A stretch of 64,000 nucleotides of DNA from Talpa occidentalis (Eukaryota; Chordata; Mammalia; Eulipotyphla; Talpidae): contig NW_023601754.1 of the NCBI RefSeq assembly GCF_014898055.3, forward strand, positions 49,531,013 to 49,595,012. Reading direction: 5' to 3'. Positions 15,776-26,984 of this stretch are shown in pieces (positions within the stretch are counted from its first letter, which is position 1; every line of letters begins with the position of its first letter). The position numbers and the translations under genes were made by a program. The notes below the pieces were generated by a model. It was not told the DNA's origin and did no database searches. It saw only the letters and a program-made list of their open reading frames with translations.

Positions 15776-18700
15776 TTAGGCCCCAGGCCCCAGCTGTGGT
15801 GAAGACGGAGCTGGGAGCTGAGGCGGAGAAGGACCGCGGCTTCCGTGGGCGTCCCCCACACGGCCTTGCCGCTCAGGACCACGCCTGGGTCTGCTCTCAG
15901 CGGGCTGGAGCTCCACATACACGCAGGTATCCGCTGAGGGGTCCGTGGGCCTCCGGGACGTGGGGGTGATTATTTTCTGTGTGAAAACGCGAGGGTCCAG
16001 CTCTGTGTATGTCACCTCCTGCGGGTCTTCTGCCCTGGGGGCCTGGAAGGAGGGATCGTGACTGAGGGGGTGCGCACCTTCGTGGTGACTTAGCGGGTGA
16101 GCCTGCCTGGAAGGGGGTGTGCTGAGCCGGCATCCGCAGCCCACAGACTGAAGTAGGGGTGGGGAGGATCCGTTAGGGAGCACTTACCTCCCTTGTCACC
16201 GTGCTGGCCACCTCAGCTCCGCTGTCCTTCATTGCAGCATCTGTGGGGACAGAAGTTACTAAAGACGCTTGGCAGAGACCTTTTGTCTTCTCACTTGAGA
16301 GCCGCAGCTCCCTGTGCAGAGGGTTGGAGCGGATGCCCGAGATGACGGACCTGCCTCAAAGCAGAGTCGGACATTCTACCTCTCTAAAGTTTCAAGACCC
16401 ACCTCATTAGCAGCTCCTGGTTAATAGCTCATGAACTGTCTCCTGCTTCCTCCCCTGCATGGATGCTCCCCTGGATCTGTGGGGAGTCCAGTGTCCTGCA
16501 CTGGACAGAGGATATAGTGGAGAACCAGGCAGTGGTCTGCGCTGAGCAGAGGGGCAGGGGCCCTGGTGTTCGCTCTAGAAAGTCCCTCAGAGCCCCTGCC
16601 CTGCCCTGGTATCAGCCTGTAACAGTAGAGCATGTGCCCGCACACGCTCGTCCCAAATGCCCGCCTTGCCTGCTGGTACTGACCTCTGTCTTCCTTCCTC
16701 CTCCTTGTGGCAGGGCACTTGTGCTGAAAGAGGAAGAACAGGAGGACAGCGTGGAAGCTGATGATCACTGTGACTGAAAGCAGAACGGCCCATTTTCCGG
16801 AATCTTCTGGAGGGAGATGTGACTCCAGTGAGGGGCCAAGAAACACCCCCTCTCCCCGCCCCCCCCCCCTTGATAGCTCCTCATTTGTTGATTGTTGGGT
16901 AAATACACGACCATTTCTACCTCCACACACGGCAACCAAAGAAATTAAACTCTCCCATACAAGGGAAAAACGTGAAAGTTAGGTCAGAGCAAGGGCGGAC
17001 GCCTCATGTCACACAGCAGGAAGTGAAGAACAGCCCGTGAGCCCAGCGCCGCAGAAAACGAGGTGTTTGCTTTCTGAGGCAGACCTGGGAGGTGGGTGCG
17101 CTGCTGGTCGGACCCACAGGACCACCCCTTCTCGCAGCCAGCGCCTTTCCTGTGCACCCCTGCGGCTTTCACTCCTTTGCCAAGTGGGGACTCAGATGCA
17201 GAGAGAAGGCGTCTCGGAGAGCACTGGATTAGCCCTCGATAGAGCAGCTGGGAGAATCAGACCAAGGGAAACCTTTTCACGGGATTCCACCACCGCAGAA
17301 CAGCTTATGTCCGTCGCGGTCACTCCTTCAGGATCTAAGTGAGCGCCAGAAGGTGGAACTTACTCTGGCCTGGTGTGCGGCCAAGTTGTCCACCTCACAG
17401 TCCATTCTGATCATGTGACTCACTGTTGACTAATGTGGGTTCCTTGTAAGCCCTGATGACGTCAGGGACAGCTAACTTACAGGACAAACTCTTTGTTCTT
17501 ACTCAGCTCTGTGTCACCGGGCCCGCTGTCCCTGCACGTGCGTCTTGTGATTCTCTCTGCCACTCCCCGGTGTGACATGCACGGATTCCTCCTTGGACAG
17601 AGATTGTTCCTCTTGATCCCTGCATGGCTGAGAGCTCGAAACTATTCTTCCACCAGTCTTCAAAGAGTTAAATACTTCCTGTTGTCAAGGTCACACCTCA
17701 GGTGTTGGCTGCTGAGTGAGAGATCTGCTACCATCTCCTAAACCACCCACTGACCATTAAATGCCATTTAATTTTTAATTTCACCTATACTTGCTGCCCA
17801 GCTGTCAGTGGGTTTGCCCATTCATGCATTCATTGATGCCCTTCCCCAGCCCTTTCTGCAATGTCAGACTCCCCAGAGGAGAGTCCGGGTTCATCTTATT
17901 TAAAATGTATAGCCCACAGGAGAAGGCATCCCCGCCCAGCGCCTGCGCTCCAGTCCCTGCAGCCTGTGTTTATGTGTGTTGTGTGTGACGAGGAGGAATT
18001 ATGGTTGCCAATCAGCTGAATTATAACAGGGAGATTTCCTGGGTTATCCGGGCTGTGCGAGTGTAATTACAGAATCCTTGAAAACGAAGGAGGGAGGCAG
18101 GAGAAGAGTCAGTGAAAGAGATGTGTTACAGGAAGGAAGGGCTGAGTAACTTGGGTGGAGTAGACTTGACTCACCATTACTGGTGGAAGGGAGGGACCAC
18201 GGATCAAGGAATGAGAGCAGGCGCCTCTACCAGCTGTAAAAACCAGGTCATGGATCCTCCCCAGGGCTTCCCAAAGGAAAGCAGCCCTGCCACCATCTTG
18301 CATTTGGCTCAGTGAGGCCCATTTCAGAATTCGGGCCCATAGAACAATTAAAAACAAGTGTCTCTATCCACTGTCTCCTGGGGATTGGTTATAGCAGCTA
18401 GAGGAGATGGATGCGCACCGCACAGCGGCCCCTGGAGCAGTGCTCGCGTGAGCAAATTCACGGAGTCACGCATGAGGATGAACTCAGCCAGGCTCCTGCT
18501 CTGACGAGACCACCAGGGTAGCTTCCTGACAGAGGAGAGCTCGTTGCTTGGCAAATGGAGCTTCTCTAAGACCCGTCCCACCTCTCACCGCTTCCCCCTT
18601 CCCTTCCCTCCCTGAAGTCCCCAAGATTCCCGTCGCCAGCTAGGAGTGGCGAAGGATCACATCCGGAATCATTCTGGGAAGGAGGTCAGGCTGATGGCCA

Positions 18701-20547
18701 CCCTCTCTCGGAGGAGGTGTCAGCTGCAGAAAAGTAGAGGCTAAGAGTCCTGCGGAGCCCAGGCGGGACCGAACTTCTGCAGAGGAACCTGGTGATCGCA
18801 GAGTCGGAGAGCGACACGATACTCAAGTCTGAGTGTTCTCTCTCCCAGGCTTCGCGCATGAAGAGGGACCTAAACTCACCTGTTTTGGAGTCTGTGGAAT
18901 TACTTGACGAGTTTCCTGGAAAAAGGGACACGCGAGAGGTGAGGAGAGGGAGCTGCTCCTCTTCTACCCAACTTTTTCGCTGTCTTTCTACAAGCCGTGC
19001 TGCCGCCCTGGCGCTGTCATCACCGCCCACACCGCAGTTCTCCTTCCTTTGGTGGTCACGGGAGCCATTAGGATGGAACGTCTCAGTGAACAGGCATTTT
19101 GCCCCTTGTCATCCAACACTGAGCTTCTGGGGGTGGGATCCCTTCCCATAACCCGCGGGCTTTGTCTCCCTCCCAGACTTCAAGGCTCAGGGAGAGAACA
19201 GGAGAGGCGCGAGCAGACAGGGGACACGGGGCGGCCTCTCTCCCTCGTATGAAGGATTTCTCTACCGCCTGGGAGTCCCTCTGGGGGCAGCGGTCAGGAG
19301 GGGCTCCTGGGATGTAGGTCACCGTGAGGGACCAGCCTCTGGTCTTCCCAACTGGAGGGGCCTGGGCACATAGATGCCCCCCCTTCACTGCCCTGCTGGC
19401 TTCCGTGCAGGACTGAAGGAGGATCCTGAAGGCCCCTCCCTGTCTCTCTTTTCCTCTCTCCTTTTTAGCCTATTGTTTCCTCTCTCAAGAATTCCTGGGC
19501 ACACCCATGGTCACGAGACATGGTCACTGGGGTGAGACGCCCGCGATCAGAGTGGTTGAAGGGCTGTAGTACCTGTAGCTGCCCCCGTGAGTGGGGGTGA
19601 TGGGCCGAAAGGGAAGAGGCCCTGGGATGTTCCGTGGAGGCTCCGCGCATCAGGGCACCAGTGTCCGTGTGTCTCGCCCTCCCTGGAGAGGTGCCACAGG
19701 GCAAAGAAGCTTCTGAGGGCCCCTGTCCCTGCCTTCCTCCTTCCTCTCTGGGTCTCTAAGTCCTGTTCTGCCCGAGTTCTGGCCAGGTTCTCTCCGCCAC
19801 CCTCCCCCGTTTCCTGAGCCTCTGACTCTGGCAGCTCCCGGTGGGCCCGCAGCTCTTGTACCCGACGGCCGGACCCTTTCGTGCCTTCTGCGGTGGGGGT
19901 GGGAACCAGCTGGCTGCGTTTCCAGCTCCTCTCGTGGGCCAGACCGTGCTTGACTTCATGGCCTGCGGTCCCGGTAGGAGGAAGGAATGAAGCCGTTTGG
20001 CCAATGCCGCAGTAGCTCCACTGTCCACGCGTGTGCCTGCGGGGTGGGCCCATCTCCCGCCGCGGCTGGGCCATCTCCACGGCCGGCTTCCACGAGGCTC
20101 CCCTGAGGGTGCCCCAGGAACACCGACCCCTCCTGGGTCCCCGAAGCCTCCTGGTGGCTTCAGCACTAGCCCTTCCTGACCCTGGGTGTCGCCTCTCCCC
20201 CCACCGGCAGGCTTTTTCATTTGGCCTTGCCCCCTCTCTCCGTGTCGCTGCAGGAAGCCCTCTCATTGGGGTGGACGCCAACCTCAATTCAGAAGAGAGG
20301 ACTCACCCGCCTCTGCCCAGATCCTCTGGATCAGGAAGAACCCTAGAAACAATCATTCACCATGGGCCATCCATCCCCACAGAGCCCCGGCCTCCCCCAC
20401 ATGCCCCCTCAGCATCACCCTCCCAGGCCCACCTCGCCCCATGTTCACGGGGCTCTCTGCTATGGGGGGACAATGCCGTCTGGGCCAGGACCCGCCACAG
20501 TGCTTCCTCTTTCCCTTCCCTCCAGACTCACCGAGACATGCGAGCAT
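15776..20547 (-). pseudogene. KIR-like gene, leader to ITIM tail present, Ig exon decayed
   Basis: Killer-cell immunoglobulin-like receptor homologue. Exons: leader 20532-20547 (MLACL) and 20307-20342 (36 bp, FFLIQRIWAEA); stem 18880-18915 (NSSSNSTDSKT); membrane 16684-16806; tail 16198-16250 and 15776-16042. The 53 bp first tail exon has the same length as the KIR exon known in humans. The tail reads [11 protein letters not shown], a clear KIR-type ITIM, then CVYVEL, where cysteine replaces the usual ITIM position -2 residue. The membrane span has no basic residue, so it is of inhibitory type. The only Ig trace is at about 19490-19720 ('LWHLSREGE' then 'THGGSYRYY'); it is frameshifted, lacks a cysteine and lacks a splice donor. 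No D0 or D1 exon is recognised in 19760-20300. The remaining exons would join in frame to an Ig-less protein of 176 residues, so expression is not excluded. Confidence 0.82.
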
Positions 20548-21472
20548 GGTGAGCCGGGATGCCGTGGCGCGGCTCTGCTGAGGAGGCAGTGCCCAGAGGG
20601 ATGGTGCACAGGACGTGATGGGAGGACAATGCCTGTGTGAAGGATTGTGCAGCTTGTGTAAGTTTCCAGCCTTGACCACAAGACGGAAGGTGACTCACGT
20701 GGGGTCTTCTTACCCTGAGTAAGTGTGAGTGTGGGGGGCGACTTCCTGGAAACTGTTCAAAGAGTTGCGGTTGCAGATGATCTGCTAGGACCAGGCCTGA
20801 GACACATCCCAGACCTGAAGGATCAAATCTTCACTTTAAAGGCCTTGGATCCTGGGCCTTTTAGTGGTGCTTGCAGCGTATCGTCAAGGTCAGTTTGCGA
20901 AGATTTTGTTGCGGATTTTGCATCAGTGCATGATGGTTTACTGTCTTTCTTCTGTGCGCACGATTGAGCCATTGGAGGATGAGGACTGCGGTAAAACATT
21001 CTTCCCGATGCTGATGTCTTTTATGATTATGGTTGTCACCAGCAGCGGCAGCCGCAGCCTACTGGCCCCACTGCACTGGTTAGGTCCCCAGCACAATGGC
21101 GGGTAGAAGTGGCAGTGGGTGATGTCTCGAGCTCCTTCCTGACTTCAGTGACAAGTGCGTCAATTGTTCTATTGCGAGTATCATGTGCCTTTTCATGTCA
21201 TTATTCAAATAATAGTTGCATAAGAATTGTGAACTCCACACACTGTTATCCTATTTTTTTCCTGTGAGTGTTCATCTCTGCTCAACATAGGTTCAAAATA
21301 TGTTCAACGTATTTTCTCCTTTGCTCTGTTGCATGCGCTGATTCATTGAAAAAAAATTTTAACTAATCTTTACTTTCTGAAATAAATGCCTCTAAAATAT
21401 GCTGCGGCACAACTTGCCAGCTCCACAGCAGTAACACCGCCCCGTCGTCCTGTCCACACTGACCTGACTTAC
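20548..21472. other. Duplicated DNA between the KIR-like leader and the fossil LILRB exon
   Basis: A plus-strand frame at 20725-20967 (80 codons) is kept with few changes in the second unit (45693-45935). It matches no family I know. The rest is non-coding. It may be the KIR-like promoter region, but no motif proves this. Confidence 0.4.
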
Positions 21473-21567
21473 ATGCTTGCTCTGGAGGGTGTTGGGGGAG
21501 GATGGCGAGGAGGAGGGAAAGCAGCAGGACACATGCCAAAGAGACACCGATCACAGTGTGCAGTGAG
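21473..21567 (-). pseudogene. Fossil LILRB-type transmembrane exon
   Basis: The minus strand reads LHTVIGVSLACVLLLSLLLA, aligned in DNA and protein to the membrane exon of the LILRB-like gene (WVVIGASVAFVLLLALLLLL). A GT donor (gtaagt) follows at 21472 and an AG precedes it near 21568. It is shorter than the intact 129 bp exon and its 3' part has shifted to 'LPQHPPEQ'. No matching Ig or tail exon was found nearby, so it is an isolated remnant of another LILRB gene. Confidence 0.65.
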
Positions 21568-21689
21568 CTCAAGAAAAAGGAAAGATGGCCAAAAATTGAA
21601 CTGAAGGGACAGGACCGAACACCTGTGCTACTTACTCAATTAAGCAATCAAATCTCACATGGAGATAAAAACAGTGGGGCAAACTCTGA

Positions 21690-24600
21690 CAAAAATATTT
21701 TCGGAGGTCTTTTACTGAGGAAAAAGGTCTCCGTAGAGGAAAGCCTGAGGAGCAATGTTTTGGGACATGCTCCCCTGGGGAAAAAGTTTTACATAGAGGA
21801 GAATCAGAGAAAAAAAATCTTTAGGGGCATGCTTTCCTGAAGAGGAATGTCTCTGTAGCAGAGAATCTGAGGAGAAATATATCAGGGGAATGCTAATCTG
21901 AATAGAAACATTTGTATAGGAGAGAATCTGAGGTGAAATGTCTTTTGGACATGGTTTCCTGAGGAGAAACTTTTATACAGAAGACATTTTGAGGTGAAAT
22001 GGCTTTGGGGCATGCTTTCCAGAAGAGAAACCTTTATATAGGAGAGAATCTGAGGAGAAATATCTTTGGGGATTGATCTCCAGAGGAGAAATTTCTATAT
22101 ATAGTTGAGAATCTGAGGAGAATTGTCTTTGGGCAAGGCTCACCTGGAGAGAAACTTTTATATAGGGGGGAATCTGAAGAGAAATGTCTTTGGGGCATTG
22201 CTTTCCTGAGGAGAAACTTTTATACAGAAGACATTGTTTGGAGAAATCTCTTTGGGGTATACTCTCCTGAGGAGAAATTTTTATATCGTAGTGAATCTGA
22301 GGAGTAATGTCTTTGGGACAAGTTTCCTGAGGAGAAATATTTATACAGAAGACATTCTGAGGAGATATGTCTTTGGGGCAGGTTCTCCAAAGAGAACCTT
22401 TTATATCGGAGAGAATCTGAGGAGAAATGTCTTTGGGACATCCTCTCCTGAGGAGAAACTTTATGTAGGTAGGAGAGAACCTGAGGGGAAATGTCTTTTG
22501 GGAATGATCTCCTGAAGAGAAACTTTTATATAGGAGAGAATCTGATGAGAAATGTCTTTCGGGAATGATCTCCAGAGGAGAAACATTTATATAATTGATA
22601 CTCTGAGGAGAAATGTGTTTGGGGTGCTCTCCTGAGGAGAAACTATTATATAGGAGAGAAATTGAGGAGATATGTCTTTGGGGAATCCTCACCTGAGGAG
22701 AAACTTTTTAATAGGAGAGAATATGAGGAGAAATGTCTTTGGGGGCATCCTGAAATTTTATATAGGAGAGATCTGAGGAGAAATATCTTTGGGTATTGAT
22801 CTCCTGAGGCAAAACTTTTATATAGTTGAGAATTTGAGGTAAAAGTCTTTTCGCGGGCTGTTCTGAAGAGAAACTTTTATATAGGAGAGAATCTGAGGAG
22901 AAATGTCTTTGGGGCATCCTCTCCTGAGCAGAAACTTTTATATAGTAGGGCATCTGAGGAGAAATGTCTTTCAAGAATGATCCTGAAGAGAAACATTTAC
23001 ATAACTGAGAATCTGAGGAGAAATGTGTTTGGGGTATGATCTCCTGAGGAAAACTTTTATATGGGAGAGAATCTGAGGAGAATGTCTTTAGGGCAGGCTC
23101 TCCTAAGAGAAACTTTTCTATGGGAGAGAATCTGAGGAGAACTGTCTTTGGGGCATGATCTCCTGAGGAGAAATGTCTTTGGGGCATGATCTCCTGAGGA
23201 GAAATGTCTTTGGGGCATGATCTCCTGAGGAGAAACTTTTATGTATTTGATAAAGTGAGGAGAAATGTCTTTGGGGCAGGCTGTCCTGAAGAGTAACTTT
23301 TTTATATTTGAGAATCTGAGGAGAAATATCTTTGGGGCATGCTTTCCTGAGGAGAAGGTTTTATACAGAAGACATTCTGAGTAGAAATGTCTTTGGGGCA
23401 TTCGCTCCCAAAGAGAAACATTTATATATTTGAGAATCTGAGGAGAAATGTGTTTGGGGCATGATCTCCTGAGGAGAAACTCTAATATAGGAGAGATTCT
23501 GAGGAGAAATATCTTTGGGGAATGATGTCCTGAGGAGAAACTTTTATATATTTGATAATCTGAGGAAAAATGTCTTTGGTGCATCCTCTCCTGAAGAGAA
23601 ACATTTACATAGTAGAGAATCTGAGGAGAAATGTCTTTCCAGAATGATCTCCTGAAGAGAAACATTTATAAAATTGAGAATCTGAGAAGAAATGTCTTCT
23701 GGGCATGTTCTCCTGAGGAGAAACTTTTATGTAGAGGAGAATCTGAGGAGAAACATCTTTGGGGCATGATTTTCTGAGAAGAAAAATCTCTATCGGAGAG
23801 AATCTGAGGGGAAATAATCTTGGGGCATCCTCTTCTGAGTAGAAACTTATGTATTTGATAATCTGAGGAGAAATATCTTTGGGGCAGGCTCTCCTGAAGA
23901 GAAAATTATATATATTTGAGAATCTGAGTAGAAATGTCTTTGGGACATGCTCTCCTGAGGAGAAACTTTTATATATTTGATAATCTGAAGAGAAATTTCT
24001 TTGCTTCATGTCTTCCTGAGGAGAAAATTACATATATTTGAAAATCTGAAGAAAAAAATCCTTGGGGCATCCTCTCCTGAGCAGAACTTTTATATAGGAG
24101 AGAATATGAGGAGAAAGGGCTTTGGGGCATCCTCTCCTGAGGAGAAACTCTTATATAGGAGAGAATCTGAGGAAATATCTTTGGGGAATGGTCTCCTGAG
24201 GTGAAACTTTTATATAGTTGAGATTCTGAGGAGAAACATCTTTGGGGCATGTTTTTCTGAGGAGAAATGTCTCTATAGGAGAGAATCTGAGAAGAAATAT
24301 CTTTGGGGCATTGCTTTCCTGAGGAGAAACTTTTATACAGAAGACATTGTTTGGAGATTTCTCTTTGGGGTATACTCTCCTGAGGAGAAATTTTTATATT
24401 GTAAAGAATCTGAGGAGTAATGTCTTTGGGACAAGCTTTCCTGAGGAGAAATATTTATACAGAAGACATTCTGAGGAGATCTGTCTTTGGGGCAGGCTCT
24501 CCAAAGAGAACCTTTTATATCGGAGAGAATCTGAGGAGAAATGTCTTTGGGGCATCCTCTCCTGAGGAGAAATTTTTATATAGGGGAGAACCTGAGGAGA

Positions 24601-26865
24601 AATGTCTTTGGGGAATGATCTCCTGAGGAAAAACTTTTATATCCAAGAGAATCTGAGGAGAAATATCTTTGGGGAATGATCTCCTGTGCTGAAACTTTGC
24701 TACAGTTGAGAATGTGAGAAAAATGTCTTTTGGGCAGACTGTCCTGAAGAGAAACTTTTATATAGTAGACAATCTGAGGAGAAATGTCTTTTGGGAATGA
24801 TCTCCTGAGAAGAAACATTTATGTAATTGAGAATCTGAGGAGAAATGTGTTTGGGGCATGCTCTCTTGAGGAGAAATTTTATATAGAAGAGAATCTCAGG
24901 AGAAACATCTTTGGAGATGCTTTTCTGAGGAGAAATGTCTCTATAGGAAAGAATCTGAGGAGAATTGACTTTGGGACATTCTCTCCCAAAGAGAAACATT
25001 TATATATTTGAGAATCTGAGGAGAAATGTGTTTGGGGCTTGCTCTCCTGAGGAGAAACTCTTATATAGGAGAGATTCTGAGGAGAAATATCTTTGGGGAA
25101 TGATCTCCAGAGGTGAAACTTTTATATATTTGATAATCTGAGGAAAAATGTCTTTGGTGCATCCTCTCCTGAAGAGAAATATTTACATAGTAGAGAATCT
25201 GAGGAGAAATGTCTTTGGGGCATCCTCTCCTGAGCAGAAACTTTTATTTAGTAGGGAATCTGAGGAGAAATGTCTTTCGGGAATGATCCTGAAGAGAAAC
25301 ATTTATATAACTGAGAATCTGAGGAGAAATGTGATTGGGGTATGATCTCCTGAGGAAAACTTTTATATGGGAGAGAATCTGAGGAGAGTGTCTTTGGGGC
25401 ATGATCTTCTGAGGAGAAACTTTTATATATTTGATAAAATGAGGAGAAATGTCTTTGGGGCAGGTTGTCCTGAAGAGAAACTTTTATGTATTTGAGAATC
25501 TGAGGAGAAATATCTTTTTACCTCAGGGGCATGCTATCCCGAGGAGAAGGTTTTATACAGAAGACATTCTGAGTAGAAATGTCTTTATGGCAGGCTCTCC
25601 TGATGAGAAACTTTTATATAGGAGAGACTCTGAGGACAAATGTCTTTGGGGCATCCTCTCCTGAGGAGAAATTTTTATATATGGGAGAACCTGAGGAGAA
25701 ATGTCTTTGGGGAATGATCTCCTGCGGTGAAACTTTTCTACAGTTGAGAATGTGAGCAAAAATGTCTTTTGGGCAGACTGTCCTGAAGAGAAACTTTTAT
25801 ATAGTAGACAATCTGAGGAGAAATGTTTTTGGGACATGCTTTCCTGAGGAGAAACTTTTATACAGAAGACATTCTGAGGAGAAATGTTTGGGGCATACTC
25901 TCCTGAGGAAAAAGTGTTATACAGGAGAGAGTCTGAGGAGAATTGTCCTTGGGGCAGGCTCTCCTGAAGAAAAACTTTTATATAGGATCGAATCTGTGTA
26001 GAAATATCTTTGGGGCATATCTCCTGAGGAGAAACTTTTACATACAGGTAATCTGAGGATAAATGTCTTTGGGGCATGCTCTCCTGAGGAAAACTTTTAT
26101 GTAGGGAGAATCTGAGCAGACGCATTTGGGACTTGCTTTCCTGTTGTGAAATGTCTCTATAGGAGAGGCTCCGAGGAGAAATGTCTTTGGGACATGTTTC
26201 CTGAGGAGAAACTTTTATACAGAAGACATACTGAGGTAAAATGTCTTTGGAGCAGGCTCTCATGAAGAGAAACTTTTACATAGGAGAGAATCTGAGGAGA
26301 AATGTCTTTGGGCATCCTCAACTGAGGAGAAACTTTTATATAGGAGAGAATCTGAGGAGAAATGTCTTTGGGCATCCTCAACTGAGGAGAAACTTTGATA
26401 TAGGAGAGAATCTGAGGAGAAATGTCTTTGGGGCATGCTTTCCTGAGGAGAAACGTTTATACAAAAGAGATTCTGAGGAAAAATGTCTTTGGGGCAGGCT
26501 CTCCTGAGGAGAAACTTTTCTATAGCAGAGTATTTGAGGAGAAAAATCTTTGGGGAATTATCTCCTGAGGTAAAGTTTCATATAGGAGAGAAACTGAGGA
26601 GAAATGTCTTTGGGTCATGCTTTCCTGAGGATAATCTTTTATACATATAACATTCTGATGAAAATGTTTTTGGGGGCATGCTCTCCTGAAGTGAAACTTT
26701 TATTTAGGAGAGAATCTGAGGACAAATATCTTTGGGGCATGCCCTCCTGAGGAGAAACTTTTAAATAGAATTGAATCTGAGGAGAAATGTCTTTGGGTAA
26801 TGCTTTCTGAGGTGAAGTTTGTCTATAGAATAGAAACTGAGGAGAAATGTCTCTTGGGCTTTTTT
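21690..26865. repeat. Tandem array of about 61 bp units (about 84 units)
   Basis: A unit of the type 'gaatctgaggagaaatgtct' + 'ttggggcatgctctcctgag' + 'gagaaacttttatataggag' repeats for 5.2 kb. Some neighbours are exactly 60 bp (26281-26460 shows near-identical units); most are 60-62. Units differ by a few bases and small indels. Because 61 is not a multiple of three, reading frame changes with each unit and the minus-strand consensus meets TAA in one of three frames. Long minus-strand frames (up to 239 codons) arise only where indels avoid it, so the array is not coding. The unit does not match a satellite I can name. Confidence 0.93.
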
Positions 26866-26984
26866 TTTTTCTGTTGTGTAATGTTCGCATAGTGCAAAAT
26901 CTTAGATCAAATTTTGTTTTGCCTTTTATTTCCAGAGCTGATATATCTTGTATCAAAAAATATGATTTGAAATATGTTCTGGTA

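Noticed and set aside
16684..16806. Assigning the membrane and tail exons at 15776-16806 to LAIR or LILR
   Set aside because: The 53 bp tail exon, the [11 protein letters not shown] order and the FTQ segment fit KIR tails better; LILR genes here have different tail exons.
19760..20300. D0 and D1 Ig exons of the KIR-like gene
   Set aside because: The minus-strand frames are long but lack the cysteine pair, the WS-type ending and the splice donors of KIR domains.
21973..26263. Long minus-strand frames in the array with a repeating 'FSSDSLLYKSFSSG' pattern, as a repeat protein
   Set aside because: The 61 bp unit shifts frame at every repeat, one frame contains TAA, and the frames in the two arrays do not correspond. 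They survive only where indels avoid stops.
21690..26865. CRISPR-like direct repeats
   Set aside because: Units are head-to-tail without unique spacers, and the sequence is mammalian, with introns, SINEs and L1.
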